Below, in pieces: positions 51,631-60,840 of a stretch of 64,000 bases of DNA. The notes beneath the pieces are model-generated. The model worked only from the letters and a program-made list of their open reading frames with translations. It searched no databases and was not told where the DNA came from. The stretch is taken from assembly GCA_016873805.1 (NCBI GenBank), contig VGVZ01000003.1, forward strand, positions 115,458 to 179,457, read 5' to 3'. Origin of the DNA: Ignavibacteria bacterium. GTDB taxonomy: Bacteria > Bacteroidota > Ignavibacteria > UBA10030. Numbering within the stretch: position 1 is the first letter of the stretch; the number at the start of each line of letters is the position of its first letter. A program made the translations under genes and the position numbers.

Positions 51631-53739
51631 GTGGCACATGCCCCTTCGAAGGAATACCCAATAGAGAAAATCCGCAACATTGCATTGATCGGTCACGGCG
51701 GATCTGGAAAGACCACCCTGACCGAAGCTATTCTCTTCACCACCGGAACCGTCAATCGCCTCGGTAAGGTTGATGATGGTTCAACGGTGTCAGACTATCA
51801 TCCGGACGAAATCGAGCGCAAAATCTCGATCAATGCATCGTTGCTCCATTGCGACTGGCAAGGTCACAAGATCAATCTGCTTGATACCCCGGGGTATTCT
51901 GATTTCACAGGCGAGGTTGTCTGCTCACTCAAAGTCGCCGATGCCGCCGTGATGCTCATCAAGGCGGTGGAGGGACCGGAAGTCGGATCAGAAATCGTCT
52001 GGAATTACTGCAAGGAGAACGAACTCCCCGTTCTGTTCATCGTGAACAAGCTGGACAATGAAAACGCCGACTTTGAGAAGTCCACTTCCAGGATGAGAGA
52101 GCGATTTGGGAATGATGTTACGTTGTTTCAGTTTCCTCTGAATCCGGGCTTTCCGTTTGATTCGATCGTCGACGTCCTGCGCATGAAGATGTACAAATAT
52201 GAACGGGATGGGAGCGGAAAGTACACAGAGGCCGATATCCCCGTCGAAGTCAAGTCCAAAGCAGAAGCGCTCCACGAGGAACTGGTCGAGAAGATCGCGG
52301 AGAGCGATGAGAAGCTTCTGGACAAGTTCGTCGAGGCCGGAACACTGCCGGAAGAAGAACTCACACGCGGTCTCAAAGACGCCATCAACTCCCGGAAGAT
52401 GTTTCCCGTCTTCTGTGCCTCCTCGTCATTGAATATCGGCGTTTCCCCGCTTCTCGATTCCATCGTCGCGAGCGTTCCCTCGCCAAAGGAGAGAGGAGCG
52501 ATCCCGGCGACAAACAAAGATACAAAGGCGGAGGTCAGTGTGGCCCCCAATCCGGCTGGTCAGCCGGCCCTGTTTGTGTTCAAAACGGTCTCCGAACAGC
52601 ACGTCGGTGAACTCTCCTTCTTCAGGGTCTATTCCGGAACGGTTACGGCTGGTCTGGACCTCGTGAATCAGTCCAACGCGAAACATGAGCGGCTTGGCCA
52701 GGTGTTCCTGATGAACGGGAAAGAACGGCGGGAAATCGGAAAGATTCCGGCCGGTGATATCGGCGCCGTCGTGAAGTTGAAAGACACCCACACGAACAAC
52801 ACCCTGGCAAGCAAGTCCCTCCCAATTGCATTCAATCCGATCAATTTCCCCGATCCCGTTATCCGAATGGCAATCGCCCCGAAATCAAAAGGGGATGAAG
52901 ACAAGATCGGCACCGGATTGCACAGCCTCCATGAGGAAGATCCAACATTCGTTGTCCAGGTCGAAGGGAAGCTCAGCCAGACCGTCATTTCGGGACAGGG
53001 GGAACTCCACCTCCTGGTCGTGACGAAGCGTCTCAAGGAAAAATACGGGGTGGATGTCGATTTGATTGAGCCGAAGATCCCGTACAGGGAAACAATCAAA
53101 GCGTCGATCGCCGACTCCGAGTATAAGCACAAGAAGCAGACTGGAGGTCGGGGCCAGTTTGGTCACGTCCATCTGAAGATTGAGCCGAAACCTCGAGGCG
53201 AGGGATTTGAATTTGTGGATGCGATCGTCGGAGGTGTGGTTCCCGGTCGATTCGTCCCCGCTGTCGAAAAGGGTGTCGTCGATGCAATGAACAAGGGTGT
53301 GCTTGCCGGTTGTGAGGTGGTTGACGTGAGAGTCACTCTCTTCGACGGATCGTATCATACCGTCGATTCCGATGAGCTATCGTTCAAGCTCGCGGGGTCA
53401 CAGGCCTTCCGCAAAGGATTCCTCGAAGCAAAACCGGTTTTGCTGGAACCGATCTACGAACTCCAGGTAATGGTTCCCGAAGAGTATATGGGCGATGTGA
53501 TGGGGGATATTTCGGGGAGGCGCGGCAAGATCTTGGGAATGGAAACGGAAGGTTCATTTCAAAGGATTAACGCCCTCGTGCCGATGGCAGAGCTTCATAA
53601 GTACTCGACCGTCCTCCGATCGATGACTCAGGGACGCGGGATCTTCAGGACGAAGTACTCGCACTATGATGAAATCCCTCGCGACCAGGCTGAAAAAGTC
53701 ATCGCAGCGTATGAAAAGGCGCGCGCAGAAGGAGAATGA
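51631..53739 (+). CDS. fusA: Elongation factor G, EF-G2-like paralogue
   Basis: This 702-residue translational GTPase starts at GTG (51631), 7-8 bp after AGGAG. The G1 loop reads GHGGSGKT, switch II DTPGYSDF and G4 VNKLD, and domains II to V are all present (RGQFGHVHLKIEP in domain IV, then MVPEEYMGDVMGDISGRRG in domain V). The switch I region (TVSDYHPDEIERKISI) differs from the classical TMDWMEQERERGITI and fits the EF-G2 (paralogous) branch. It probably acts in ribosome translocation or recycling, or in a specialised state; ribosomal protein genes and tuf are absent nearby, unlike the main fusA operon. A terminator follows. Confidence 0.85.
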   Translation: MAHAPSKEYPIEKIRNIALIGHGGSGKTTLTEAILFTTGTVNRLGKVDDGSTVSDYHPDEIERKISINASLLHCDWQGHKINLLDTPGYSDFTGEVVCSLKVADAAVMLIKAVEGPEVGSEIVWNYCKENELPVLFIVNKLDNENADFEKSTSRMRERFGNDVTLFQFPLNPGFPFDSIVDVLRMKMYKYERDGSGKYTEADIPVEVKSKAEALHEELVEKIAESDEKLLDKFVEAGTLPEEELTRGLKDAINSRKMFPVFCASSSLNIGVSPLLDSIVASVPSPKERGAIPATNKDTKAEVSVAPNPAGQPALFVFKTVSEQHVGELSFFRVYSGTVTAGLDLVNQSNAKHERLGQVFLMNGKERREIGKIPAGDIGAVVKLKDTHTNNTLASKSLPIAFNPINFPDPVIRMAIAPKSKGDEDKIGTGLHSLHEEDPTFVVQVEGKLSQTVISGQGELHLLVVTKRLKEKYGVDVDLIEPKIPYRETIKASIADSEYKHKKQTGGRGQFGHVHLKIEPKPRGEGFEFVDAIVGGVVPGRFVPAVEKGVVDAMNKGVLAGCEVVDVRVTLFDGSYHTVDSDELSFKLAGSQAFRKGFLEAKPVLLEPIYELQVMVPEEYMGDVMGDISGRRGKILGMETEGSFQRINALVPMAELHKYSTVLRSMTQGRGIFRTKYSHYDEIPRDQAEKVIAAYEKARAEGE

Positions 53740-53781
53740 CGGACGCGTCCGTCGGATGTGGAGCGCTCTTCAGATGCACTT

Positions 53782-53817
53782 GAGAGGTCGTCGATTGATC
53801 GACGACCTCTCTTTTTT
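53782..53817 (+). terminator. Rho-independent terminator after the EF-G gene
   Basis: A 14-bp perfect stem (GAGAGGTCGTCGAT at 53782-53795 with its complement at 53798-53811) is followed by six Ts. Confidence 0.93.
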
Positions 53818-53889
53818 GCGACGACATCAAGCCCCAGTGATCAAGGCGGTTACCCAAGGCATGCTCATGGAGAGGGAGGACCATGTCCC

Positions 53890-53918
53890 TTGCTTGCCAG
53901 ACATTTTGTTTGTAACAT
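53890..53918 (+). promoter_or_regulatory. Sigma-70-type promoter of the polysaccharide cluster
   Basis: TTGCTT (53890-53895) and TAACAT (53913-53918) are 17 bp apart, about 88 bp before the first gene of the polysaccharide cluster and after the EF-G terminator. Confidence 0.45.
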
Positions 53919-54005
53919 CGACACGTTCGCGGCTCAACGGCGGCGGTGTGTTCGCACCTGCTCGTTCCTGGATGGCCGGACAGCTTGCACCCACGCGTAT
54001 CCAAA

Positions 54006-55328
54006 ATGAAGACCCTCGAATCAAAGATCACTTCAAAAACAGCCCGAATCGGCGTTGTTGGATTGGGGTATGTCGGTTTGCCGCTGGCTGTCGAGTATGC
54101 CTCGGCCGGATTCACTACAATCGGGATTGACCTCGATCGCCAGAAGGTTCAGACCGTCTGCGACGGAAAGAGCCATGTCACCGACGTCGGGGGAGATCGA
54201 GTGGCTGCCGGCGTCCGTTCAGGCAAGTTGACCGCTCGGTTCGACTACGAGGAGGTTGGTTCGCTTGATGTCGTGTTCATCTGTGTGCCGACGCCATTCA
54301 CCCCCTCGAAAGATCCTGATATTTCTGCAGTGCTCCAGGCTTCTCGCGAAATTGCCAAAAGGTTGAGAAAGGATCAGCTTGTCGTTCTGCGAAGCACTAC
54401 CTTTCCAGGTACGACAGACGAATATGTGCAACCGATTCTCGAAGAAGGGGGGCTTGTGGCCGGGAAGGACTTTTCTCTCGCCTTTTCTCCGGAGCGTGTC
54501 GACCCCGGGAATAAGACCTTTTCAACGTCGAACACGCCTGTGATCGTGGGAGGTATCACTGCCGAGTGCACGCGTCTGGCCGCCCTCTGCCTCAGGCACA
54601 TTGTGCCCCACGTCGTAACGACAGCAAGTCCCAGAATTGCCGAAATGGCCAAGCTCCTCGAGAACATCTTTCGAAGTGTGAACATTGCGCTGGTTAACGA
54701 ACTGGCGCAGTTATGCGATCGCATGGGCGGGATCAACATCTGGGATGTTATCGAGGCGGCCTCGACAAAGCCGTTCGGATTCATGCCGTTCTATCCCGGG
54801 CCTGGAATCGGGGGTCACTGCATCCTCGTAGATCCGTTCTACCTTTCCTGGCTGGCGCGACAGTACGATTTCCAAACGAAGTTCATCACCCTTGCGGCAG
54901 AGACGAACGAGCTGATGCCGTTCTATGTGAAGAACATGGTGGTGAAAGAAATCAGTATGATGCCGGTGAGCTTGAAAGACGCGAGAATTCTCCTGCTTGG
55001 CGTGGCCTTCAAGAGAAACACCGATGACGTCCGCCACTCTCCGGCTGTTAAGATCATGGAGCATCTGCGCCAGGACGGTGCAGAGAATCTGATCTACAGT
55101 GATCCGCTGGTACCGCAGTTGGATGTCGGAGGTCGCACCATGAAGTCCGAAGACCTGACTGAAGAACTCCTTCGCGCCTCGGACTGCGTCTTGATTGTCG
55201 CGGATCATTCATCGTTCGATTACGATCTGGTAGTCCGACATGCGAAACGCGTCGTGGATACGCGTCATGCAACCCGAAAAGTTGTGGCGGGACGGGAGAA
55301 GATCGTGGTGTTGGGAGACGGAAAGTAG
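54006..55328 (+). CDS. UDP-GlcNAc-type nucleotide-sugar 6-dehydrogenase (WbpA-like)
   Basis: This 440-residue enzyme starts at the ATG at 54006; a CTG/GTG-type longer frame lacks a good start. It has the Rossmann motif GVVGLGYVGLPLAVEYA near residue 16, LRSTTFPGTTDEYV, and the catalytic Cys272 in GPGIGGHCILVDPFYLSWLA, where most relatives have Ile-Pro or Ile-Pro-like residues after the Cys. FKRNTDDVRHSPAVKI marks the third domain. It oxidises the C6 alcohol of a UDP-N-acetylhexosamine to the uronic acid using two NAD. By likeness to WbpA the substrate is UDP-GlcNAc, though UDP-ManNAc is possible. It begins the polysaccharide cluster. Confidence 0.88.
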   Translation: MKTLESKITSKTARIGVVGLGYVGLPLAVEYASAGFTTIGIDLDRQKVQTVCDGKSHVTDVGGDRVAAGVRSGKLTARFDYEEVGSLDVVFICVPTPFTPSKDPDISAVLQASREIAKRLRKDQLVVLRSTTFPGTTDEYVQPILEEGGLVAGKDFSLAFSPERVDPGNKTFSTSNTPVIVGGITAECTRLAALCLRHIVPHVVTTASPRIAEMAKLLENIFRSVNIALVNELAQLCDRMGGINIWDVIEAASTKPFGFMPFYPGPGIGGHCILVDPFYLSWLARQYDFQTKFITLAAETNELMPFYVKNMVVKEISMMPVSLKDARILLLGVAFKRNTDDVRHSPAVKIMEHLRQDGAENLIYSDPLVPQLDVGGRTMKSEDLTEELLRASDCVLIVADHSSFDYDLVVRHAKRVVDTRHATRKVVAGREKIVVLGDGK

Positions 55329-55381
55329 CCGATGATCCCCCTATTGTTGTTGGTTGTACTCCACTTTGTCGGAGAGGAATC

Positions 55382-55876
55382 GTGAAACGACTCTTTTCAC
55401 CGTGGCGCTCGGCGTATATTGATTCGTTCAAGAAGAAACAGAAGAAGTCCGAGAAGTGTCTCTTCTGTCGAATTGCGACTGAAGATCGGGACGACAAGAA
55501 TCTCGTGATTTGGAGAGGCGAACATTGCTATGTTGTCCTGAATCTCTTTCCGTACAATAGCGGCCATGCGATGATCGTGCCCTACCGGCACGTTCCGGGG
55601 ATTGGTGATTTGCGAGCAGAAGAGCACCGTGAAATCATGAATGCCGGAGCGAAATGTATCGACGCGCTGACGAAAACCTCCAAGCCGCACGGGTTCAATT
55701 TTGGCGCAAATATCGGACGGGCGGCCGGCGCTGGTATCGAGCATCATCTCCATTTCCACGTTGTTCCCCGCTGGGAAGGGGACACGAACTTCATGCCGGT
55801 TCTGGGCGAGACGAAGCTCATCTCCGAGGATCTGAAAAGAACATGGACGCGGCTCCGAAGAAGAATGTCGACTTGA
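55382..55876 (+). CDS. HIT family hydrolase
   Basis: This 164-residue protein starts at GTG (55382). The histidine triad HHLHFHVVPRW lies at residues 121-131 and the N-terminal C-x2-C (Cys26, Cys29) with an upstream PWRSAYI segment matches the Ap4A phosphorylase-like branch of HIT proteins. It probably cleaves dinucleoside polyphosphates or adenylylated substrates in the cytoplasm. It is lodged between two UDP-sugar dehydrogenase genes but its own role need not concern polysaccharides. Confidence 0.9.
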   Translation: MKRLFSPWRSAYIDSFKKKQKKSEKCLFCRIATEDRDDKNLVIWRGEHCYVVLNLFPYNSGHAMIVPYRHVPGIGDLRAEEHREIMNAGAKCIDALTKTSKPHGFNFGANIGRAAGAGIEHHLHFHVVPRWEGDTNFMPVLGETKLISEDLKRTWTRLRRRMST

Positions 55877-55924
55877 CCAAAGAAACAGATTGACCGTATC
55901 GACTCATCTTTCAGATAACCACAT

Positions 55925-57229
55925 ATGAGAATTTCAGTAATCGGGACCGGATATGTCGGACTTGTTCAGGGGGCGGTGTTTGCAGACACCGGCAATGACG
56001 TCACCTGCATGGACATCGATCGTGAGAAGATCAAGCTACTGCAGGGGGGGGGAATTCCGATCTATGAGCCGGGCCTCGAAGAACTTGTGAGGCGAAATGT
56101 TCATGAGGGGCGCCTGCGATTCACGACGTCACTCGATGAAGCTGTGCGCGCGGGTGATGTGATCTTCCTCTGCCTTCCAACACCCGAATCAGAGGATGGA
56201 TCGGCAGATCTCTCACGCGTGATCGACGTCGTGACGAAGATTGCCGATCTCACGGAAGATGGAAAAATCATCGTCAGTAAGAGTACGGTTCCGGTCGGAA
56301 CGGCGAACAAGATCAAGGAGATTCTGTCGGAGAAGGGAAAGGGGAGTATTGCCGTCGTCTCAAACCCCGAGTTCCTGAAGGAAGGAGCCGCGGTGCAGGA
56401 TTCCCTGAAGCCCGATCGGATCATTATCGGCACGACGGATGAACGCGCGATCGCCGTGATGAACGAGCTCTATGGTCCCTTCGTCCGGACCGGCAATCCG
56501 ATTATTGTGATGGACGAGCGCAGTGCGGAGATGACAAAATATGCGGCGAACGCCTTTCTGGCAACGAAGATTTCTTTCATGAATGAGCTCGCAAACCTCT
56601 GTGAGCGGACCGGAGCGGACGTGGATTGGGTGCGAAAGGGAATGGGATTCGATCCCCGCATCGGACAGCAGTTTCTCTTCGCTGGAGTGGGATACGGCGG
56701 CTCATGCTTTCCGAAGGATGTGAAAGCATTGGTGAAAACCGGAGAGGAACAGAAATACGATTTTCAGATTCTCCGTGCCGTCGATGCAGTGAATGATCGG
56801 CAGAAACTCGTGGCGGTAGAAAAACTCCGAGATCACTACCAGGGAAAGCTGGAGGGGAGAATTGTGACCATCTGGGGACTCGCGTTCAAACCGAATACAG
56901 ACGACATGCGCATGGCTCCATCGTTGTCGATCGTTCGGGCCTTGCTGGACGATGGCGCGAAGATACGCGCACATGATCCGGTCGCGATCCGGGAGGCGCG
57001 GAAGGTCTTTGGAGACAGCGTGTTGTATTGCGAAAACAACTACGACGCGCTCGCAGATGCTGATGCTCTGATCGTCGTGACGGAGTGGAATGAATTTCGG
57101 CGTCCCGATCTCGCAAGAATGAAGTCGCTGATGAAATCTCCCGTCATCATCGACGGGAGAAACATCTATGATCCGAAGAAAATGATCGAGAGCGGATTCA
57201 CGTACTACGGAATCGGACGGAAGAAGTGA
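55925..57229 (+). CDS. UDP-glucose 6-dehydrogenase
   Basis: This 434-residue enzyme has the NAD-binding start MRISVIGTGYVGLVQGAVFA, the SNPEFLKEGAAVQD motif, the catalytic Cys261 in GYGGSCFPKDV and the third domain FKPNTDDMRMAPS. It makes UDP-glucuronate from UDP-glucose with two NAD in the cytoplasm. The UDP-glucuronate decarboxylase downstream would use its product. Only the four-helix-bundle gene separates the two. Confidence 0.95.
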   Translation: MRISVIGTGYVGLVQGAVFADTGNDVTCMDIDREKIKLLQGGGIPIYEPGLEELVRRNVHEGRLRFTTSLDEAVRAGDVIFLCLPTPESEDGSADLSRVIDVVTKIADLTEDGKIIVSKSTVPVGTANKIKEILSEKGKGSIAVVSNPEFLKEGAAVQDSLKPDRIIIGTTDERAIAVMNELYGPFVRTGNPIIVMDERSAEMTKYAANAFLATKISFMNELANLCERTGADVDWVRKGMGFDPRIGQQFLFAGVGYGGSCFPKDVKALVKTGEEQKYDFQILRAVDAVNDRQKLVAVEKLRDHYQGKLEGRIVTIWGLAFKPNTDDMRMAPSLSIVRALLDDGAKIRAHDPVAIREARKVFGDSVLYCENNYDALADADALIVVTEWNEFRRPDLARMKSLMKSPVIIDGRNIYDPKKMIESGFTYYGIGRKK

Positions 57230-57257
57230 TTTGACGGATTGAAACATGAAGGGGATT

Positions 57258-57684
57258 GCCAATCGTGAATCGTGTGATTGGGGGGCTCAATGATTAATGA
57301 TCGTCCGCACAAGAACCTTACGGTTTGGAAACGATCGTTAGAATTGGTCAAGCTTATCTATGCACTCACCAGTACATATCCGCGTGGGGAGGAGTATGGG
57401 TTCAAGGCACAATTGAGGAGGGCGGCGATCTCCGCACCTCCAAACCTCACTGTGGGCCTGAGCCGGCAAACGAGTAAGGACAACCTGCATGTTATCAATA
57501 TCGCAGATACGTCATTGAGTGAGATCGACACGCAGTTGGAGATTTCAGTGATGTTGAGCTACATTGATGAAACAAGATTTTCGGAAGTTCAGCAATTGCT
57601 GATCCCGGTGGAGCAGTTGGTCGGCGGGTTGAGACGCAGTATCAGGAAACAGTAGTCCTCGACAATAGACAATTCACGATTAGC
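57258..57684 (+). repeat. Inverted repeats flanking the four-helix-bundle gene
   Basis: GCCAATCGTGAATCG (57258-57272) and its imperfect inverse CAATTCACGATTAGC (57670-57684) match at 13 of 15 positions, with ten contiguous bases identical. They lie just outside the four-helix-bundle gene on each side. The pattern suggests that the gene and its ends form one unit that could have been inserted as a whole. No target-site duplication was recognised. Confidence 0.55.
57290..57655 (+). CDS. Four-helix bundle protein (23S rRNA-intervening-sequence family)
   Basis: This 121-residue protein starts at the ATG at 57290 after a G-rich site. It matches the four-helix-bundle (S23/IVS) family: [36 protein letters not shown], then a helix with SEIDTQLEI and [12 protein letters not shown]. 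Members are found encoded inside rRNA intervening sequences and next to diversity-generating retroelements, but also as isolated genes. Function of isolated copies is unknown. The gene is flanked by inverted repeats and splits a UDP-sugar pathway. Confidence 0.88.
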   Translation: MINDRPHKNLTVWKRSLELVKLIYALTSTYPRGEEYGFKAQLRRAAISAPPNLTVGLSRQTSKDNLHVINIADTSLSEIDTQLEISVMLSYIDETRFSEVQQLLIPVEQLVGGLRRSIRKQ

Positions 57685-57717
57685 ACTTCGCTGGTCACAA
57701 TCGACCGTTCGTCGGAT

Positions 57718-58680
57718 ATGTCTCACACAATGTTTACCCAAACGTCCATAGTCACCGGCGGTGCCGGATTTCTTGGTTCCCATCTCTGCGATCGACTCGT
57801 TCGCGAAGGATTTCGGGTGATTTGTATCGACAATCTCATTACCGGAAACATGTCGAACGTCGCCCATCTCGTCGGAAATCCCTCCTTTGCGTTTATTCAA
57901 TACGACGTGACCAATTATCTTCATGTGGACGGACCCGTCGACGTCATCTTCCATTTTGCCTCTCCCGCCAGCCCGATTGACTATCTCAAACTGCCGATTC
58001 AGACACTCAAAGTCGGTTCGCTCGGCACACACAAGGCGCTCGGATTGGCCAAGATGAAGAAGGCACGGTTTCTCCTCGCATCGACCTCAGAAGTCTATGG
58101 TGATCCGCTGATGCATCCGCAGTCGGAGTTGTATTGGGGAAATGTGAATCCGGTAGGTCCGCGAGGGGTCTACGACGAAGCGAAACGCTTTGCTGAGGCG
58201 ATGACGATGGCGTATCATCGCTATCACGGAGTCGATACGAGAATCGCCCGCATCTTCAACACGTATGGCGAACGCATGCGTCTCAATGACGGACGCGCGA
58301 TACCGGCCTTCATGTCGCAGGCCCTCAAAGGAGAAACCGTGACGGTCTTCGGCGACGGAAATCAGACACGCAGTGTCTGCTATGTTTCTGATCTCATCGA
58401 AGGAATCTTTCGGCTCTCTCAGTCAGATTACGTTGATCCTGTAAATCTCGGCAATCCGGATGAGATTTCTATGCTGGATCTGGCGAAGGAGATCATCACA
58501 CTGGCCGCCAGCAAAAGCAGTATTGTGTTCAAGGATCTGCCTGTGGATGATCCGAAGATCCGACAGCCGGATATCGGTGTGGCGAGGAGCGTCTTGGGTT
58601 GGACGCCGTCGGTTCCGCGGAAAGAGGGTTTGCGTCGTACGATGCAGTATTTTTCAGCAATGCTTGGATTGACGAAATAG
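57718..58680 (+). CDS. UDP-glucuronate decarboxylase (UDP-xylose synthase)
   Basis: This 320-residue extended short-chain dehydrogenase has the NAD motif [16 protein letters not shown], the catalytic triad residues in STSEVYGDP and [11 protein letters not shown] (Tyr-x3-Lys), and the strand [34 protein letters not shown] is a hallmark of UDP-xylose synthases. It converts UDP-glucuronate to UDP-xylose through a 4-keto intermediate. The upstream dehydrogenase supplies its substrate, completing a UDP-xylose route. Confidence 0.93.
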   Translation: MSHTMFTQTSIVTGGAGFLGSHLCDRLVREGFRVICIDNLITGNMSNVAHLVGNPSFAFIQYDVTNYLHVDGPVDVIFHFASPASPIDYLKLPIQTLKVGSLGTHKALGLAKMKKARFLLASTSEVYGDPLMHPQSELYWGNVNPVGPRGVYDEAKRFAEAMTMAYHRYHGVDTRIARIFNTYGERMRLNDGRAIPAFMSQALKGETVTVFGDGNQTRSVCYVSDLIEGIFRLSQSDYVDPVNLGNPDEISMLDLAKEIITLAASKSSIVFKDLPVDDPKIRQPDIGVARSVLGWTPSVPRKEGLRRTMQYFSAMLGLTK

Positions 58681-58683
58681 GTG

Positions 58684-59493
58684 ATGAAGTCCCAGATCTC
58701 TCCTCTCAGGTTGGTTCCCTCTCTCCACCAAGAGCTAAACGTCAAAACGGTAGATGTGCTCGGCCTTTCGGTTGCCGCGCTGCGTCGCACCGAACTCACG
58801 CAGTTATTGGATCGGACGCTTCAACACGATACCAGGGGATGGATGAGCTATGTCAATATCCGCGCAGTGAATCTCGCCAACGAGATTCCCTGGTTCAAGG
58901 TGTTCTTGAATGAATCGATCGTTGCATATTGCGATGGGATGGGTGTCCGGCTGGGTGCGATGTTCCTCCGGGAACGAATCCCTGAGAGGATCGTTATGAC
59001 CGACTGGCTTCTGGATGTCTGCGAACTTGCCCAGCGCACCGGTCGCATCATCTACTTCCTCGGATCGACGAAGTCGATCGTATCGAAAACGGTGCTTGTA
59101 CTTCGCAATCTGTTTCCGAATCTCGCCGTGGGCGGTTATCACAACGGATATGTTGATTCCTCTGAGATCTCAAGAGTAATCAGTGACATCAATTCCAGCG
59201 GAGCAGAAATCCTTGTGGTCGGCATGGGGATGCCTCTCCAGGAACGGTGGATTCTCGATCATTGGGGGGATCTCAACGTGAAGATCGCCCTGAATGCGGG
59301 ATCGTGTTTCGACTACATCGCGGGGGCGAAGAAGCGATGTCCACGCTTCGTCGGTAACCTTGGTCTGGAGTGGCTGTACCGCTTTATCCAGGAGCCGCTG
59401 AGACTCTGGCGACGGTATCTGATTGGGAATCCGAAGTTTGTTCTGCTTTGTCTGAGGGAAGCGTTTCGCAGGTCCTCACAACGAATTGGCTAG
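58684..59493 (+). CDS. WecG/TagA/CpsF family glycosyltransferase (GT26)
   Basis: This 269-residue protein matches the WecG/TagA/CpsF family: WMSYVNIRAVNLANE, AYCDGMGVRLGAMF, IYFLGSTKSIVSK, and VGMGMPLQERWILDH. Relatives add N-acetylmannosaminuronate or N-acetylmannosamine to undecaprenyl-linked GlcNAc. The C-terminal helix (LGLEWLYRFIQEPLRLWRRY) associates it with the membrane. It starts 3 bp after the decarboxylase stop; a GTG at 58681 is an alternative. Confidence 0.9.
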   Translation: MKSQISPLRLVPSLHQELNVKTVDVLGLSVAALRRTELTQLLDRTLQHDTRGWMSYVNIRAVNLANEIPWFKVFLNESIVAYCDGMGVRLGAMFLRERIPERIVMTDWLLDVCELAQRTGRIIYFLGSTKSIVSKTVLVLRNLFPNLAVGGYHNGYVDSSEISRVISDINSSGAEILVVGMGMPLQERWILDHWGDLNVKIALNAGSCFDYIAGAKKRCPRFVGNLGLEWLYRFIQEPLRLWRRYLIGNPKFVLLCLREAFRRSSQRIG

Positions 59494-59499
59494 GTCACA

Positions 59500-60840
59500 A
59501 TGGGACGCTACATACTGGGGGCCGGCGCCACGGGCTTGGCTGCGGGGTCGATCCTCGGGTGGAAGATCTTTGAGGCAGAGGAGGGTCCCGGAGGTATCTG
59601 TTCTTCCTATTATCTCACGACCGGTTTGACCTCGCGTCGCCCAACGCGTGCGCCGGACGAAGAGGATTACCGATTCGAACTCGGCGGCGGTCACTGGATG
59701 TTCGGTGAAGAGGCCGATGCGCTCCGCGTGATCAGCCAACACTCTGACCTCAGGCTCTATGAAAGAAAATCGTCGGTATATCTTCCCGCCCGCGATCTCT
59801 TTGTTCCCTACCCGATTCAGAATCACCTTTCATATCTGCCGCCCCAATTGGCTGATCGAGCCCTTGATCAGTTGCTGGCCGGGTCAGAAGGTCCTCAGAC
59901 ATCGATGTCTGATTGGCTCCGTCGGACATTTGGTTCGGTTTTGTGCGATCTCTTCTTTGCCCCCTTTCATCGCTCTTACACCGCCGGTCTCTGGGAGGAT
60001 ATCAGCCCGCAAGACTTTCACAAATCTCCGTATGATCGCGCAATGATAGAGAAGGGGAGACATGGAAAGATTGATTCCGCTGGCTACAACGTGAGGTTTT
60101 CGTACCCTGTCGGTGGTTTGGGGAGTCTCTTTCGGTCGGTGGCCCAAGATTGCGATGTCTCTTACATGAAGAGAGTGACAGCGATTGATCCGGTGAAGCG
60201 GATATTGAAGTTTGCTGACGGTACAGATGTTCGATACGAGCTTCTGATCTCGACGATACCACTCAACCGAACCGTCGAGATGGCTGGATTGAACATCCCC
60301 GAACGACCCGATCCCTATACGTCGGTGGTGGTCGTAAACATCGGAGGCACGCGCGGGAAGAAGTGTCCCGACGATCATTGGTTGTACGTTCCCGAGAGCA
60401 GGTCGGGATTCTTTCGGATTGGATTCTACAGCAACGTGGAGCGTTCCTTTCTCCCGGCATCTCGCAGGAGCGATGCACGATGCATCAGCATGTACGTGGA
60501 ATGGGCTCTCCGCGGCGGAGAGAAGCCTTCCCCTCGCGAGGTTGCGCGATTTTGCACGAATGTCGTGGGTGAGCTGCGGGAATGGAATTTCCTCGATGAA
60601 GTTGATATCGTCGATCCGACATGGATTGATGTGGCCTACACGTGGTCGCATTGCGGCTCCACATGGCGCGAACGTGCGATATCCGCGCTGCGTGACATCG
60701 ACATCCATCAGGCAGGGAGGTACGGTCGGTGGCAGTTTCAAGGAATCGTGGATTCGTTCAGCGAGGGCCTGAACCTTGGACAGATGTTTGGCCATGACAA
60801 GGCTGCTCCGTATCGACTGTCTCCCTCAGGGTTGGAGTGA
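59500..60840 (+). CDS. FAD-dependent protoporphyrinogen-oxidase-like protein of the polysaccharide cluster
   Basis: This 446-residue protein opens with the dinucleotide-binding motif YILGAGATGLAAGS and FEAEEGPGGICSSY, typical of FAD-dependent amine-oxidase and UDP-galactopyranose-mutase-related flavoproteins. Later segments FELGGGHWMFG, LFFAPFHRSYTAGLW and FSYPVGGLGSLFRSV fit this group. Members found in O-antigen and exopolysaccharide clusters modify activated sugars or lipid-linked intermediates, but their reaction is mostly unproven. The stop shares its last base with the flippase start. Confidence 0.8.
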   Translation: MGRYILGAGATGLAAGSILGWKIFEAEEGPGGICSSYYLTTGLTSRRPTRAPDEEDYRFELGGGHWMFGEEADALRVISQHSDLRLYERKSSVYLPARDLFVPYPIQNHLSYLPPQLADRALDQLLAGSEGPQTSMSDWLRRTFGSVLCDLFFAPFHRSYTAGLWEDISPQDFHKSPYDRAMIEKGRHGKIDSAGYNVRFSYPVGGLGSLFRSVAQDCDVSYMKRVTAIDPVKRILKFADGTDVRYELLISTIPLNRTVEMAGLNIPERPDPYTSVVVVNIGGTRGKKCPDDHWLYVPESRSGFFRIGFYSNVERSFLPASRRSDARCISMYVEWALRGGEKPSPREVARFCTNVVGELREWNFLDEVDIVDPTWIDVAYTWSHCGSTWRERAISALRDIDIHQAGRYGRWQFQGIVDSFSEGLNLGQMFGHDKAAPYRLSPSGLE

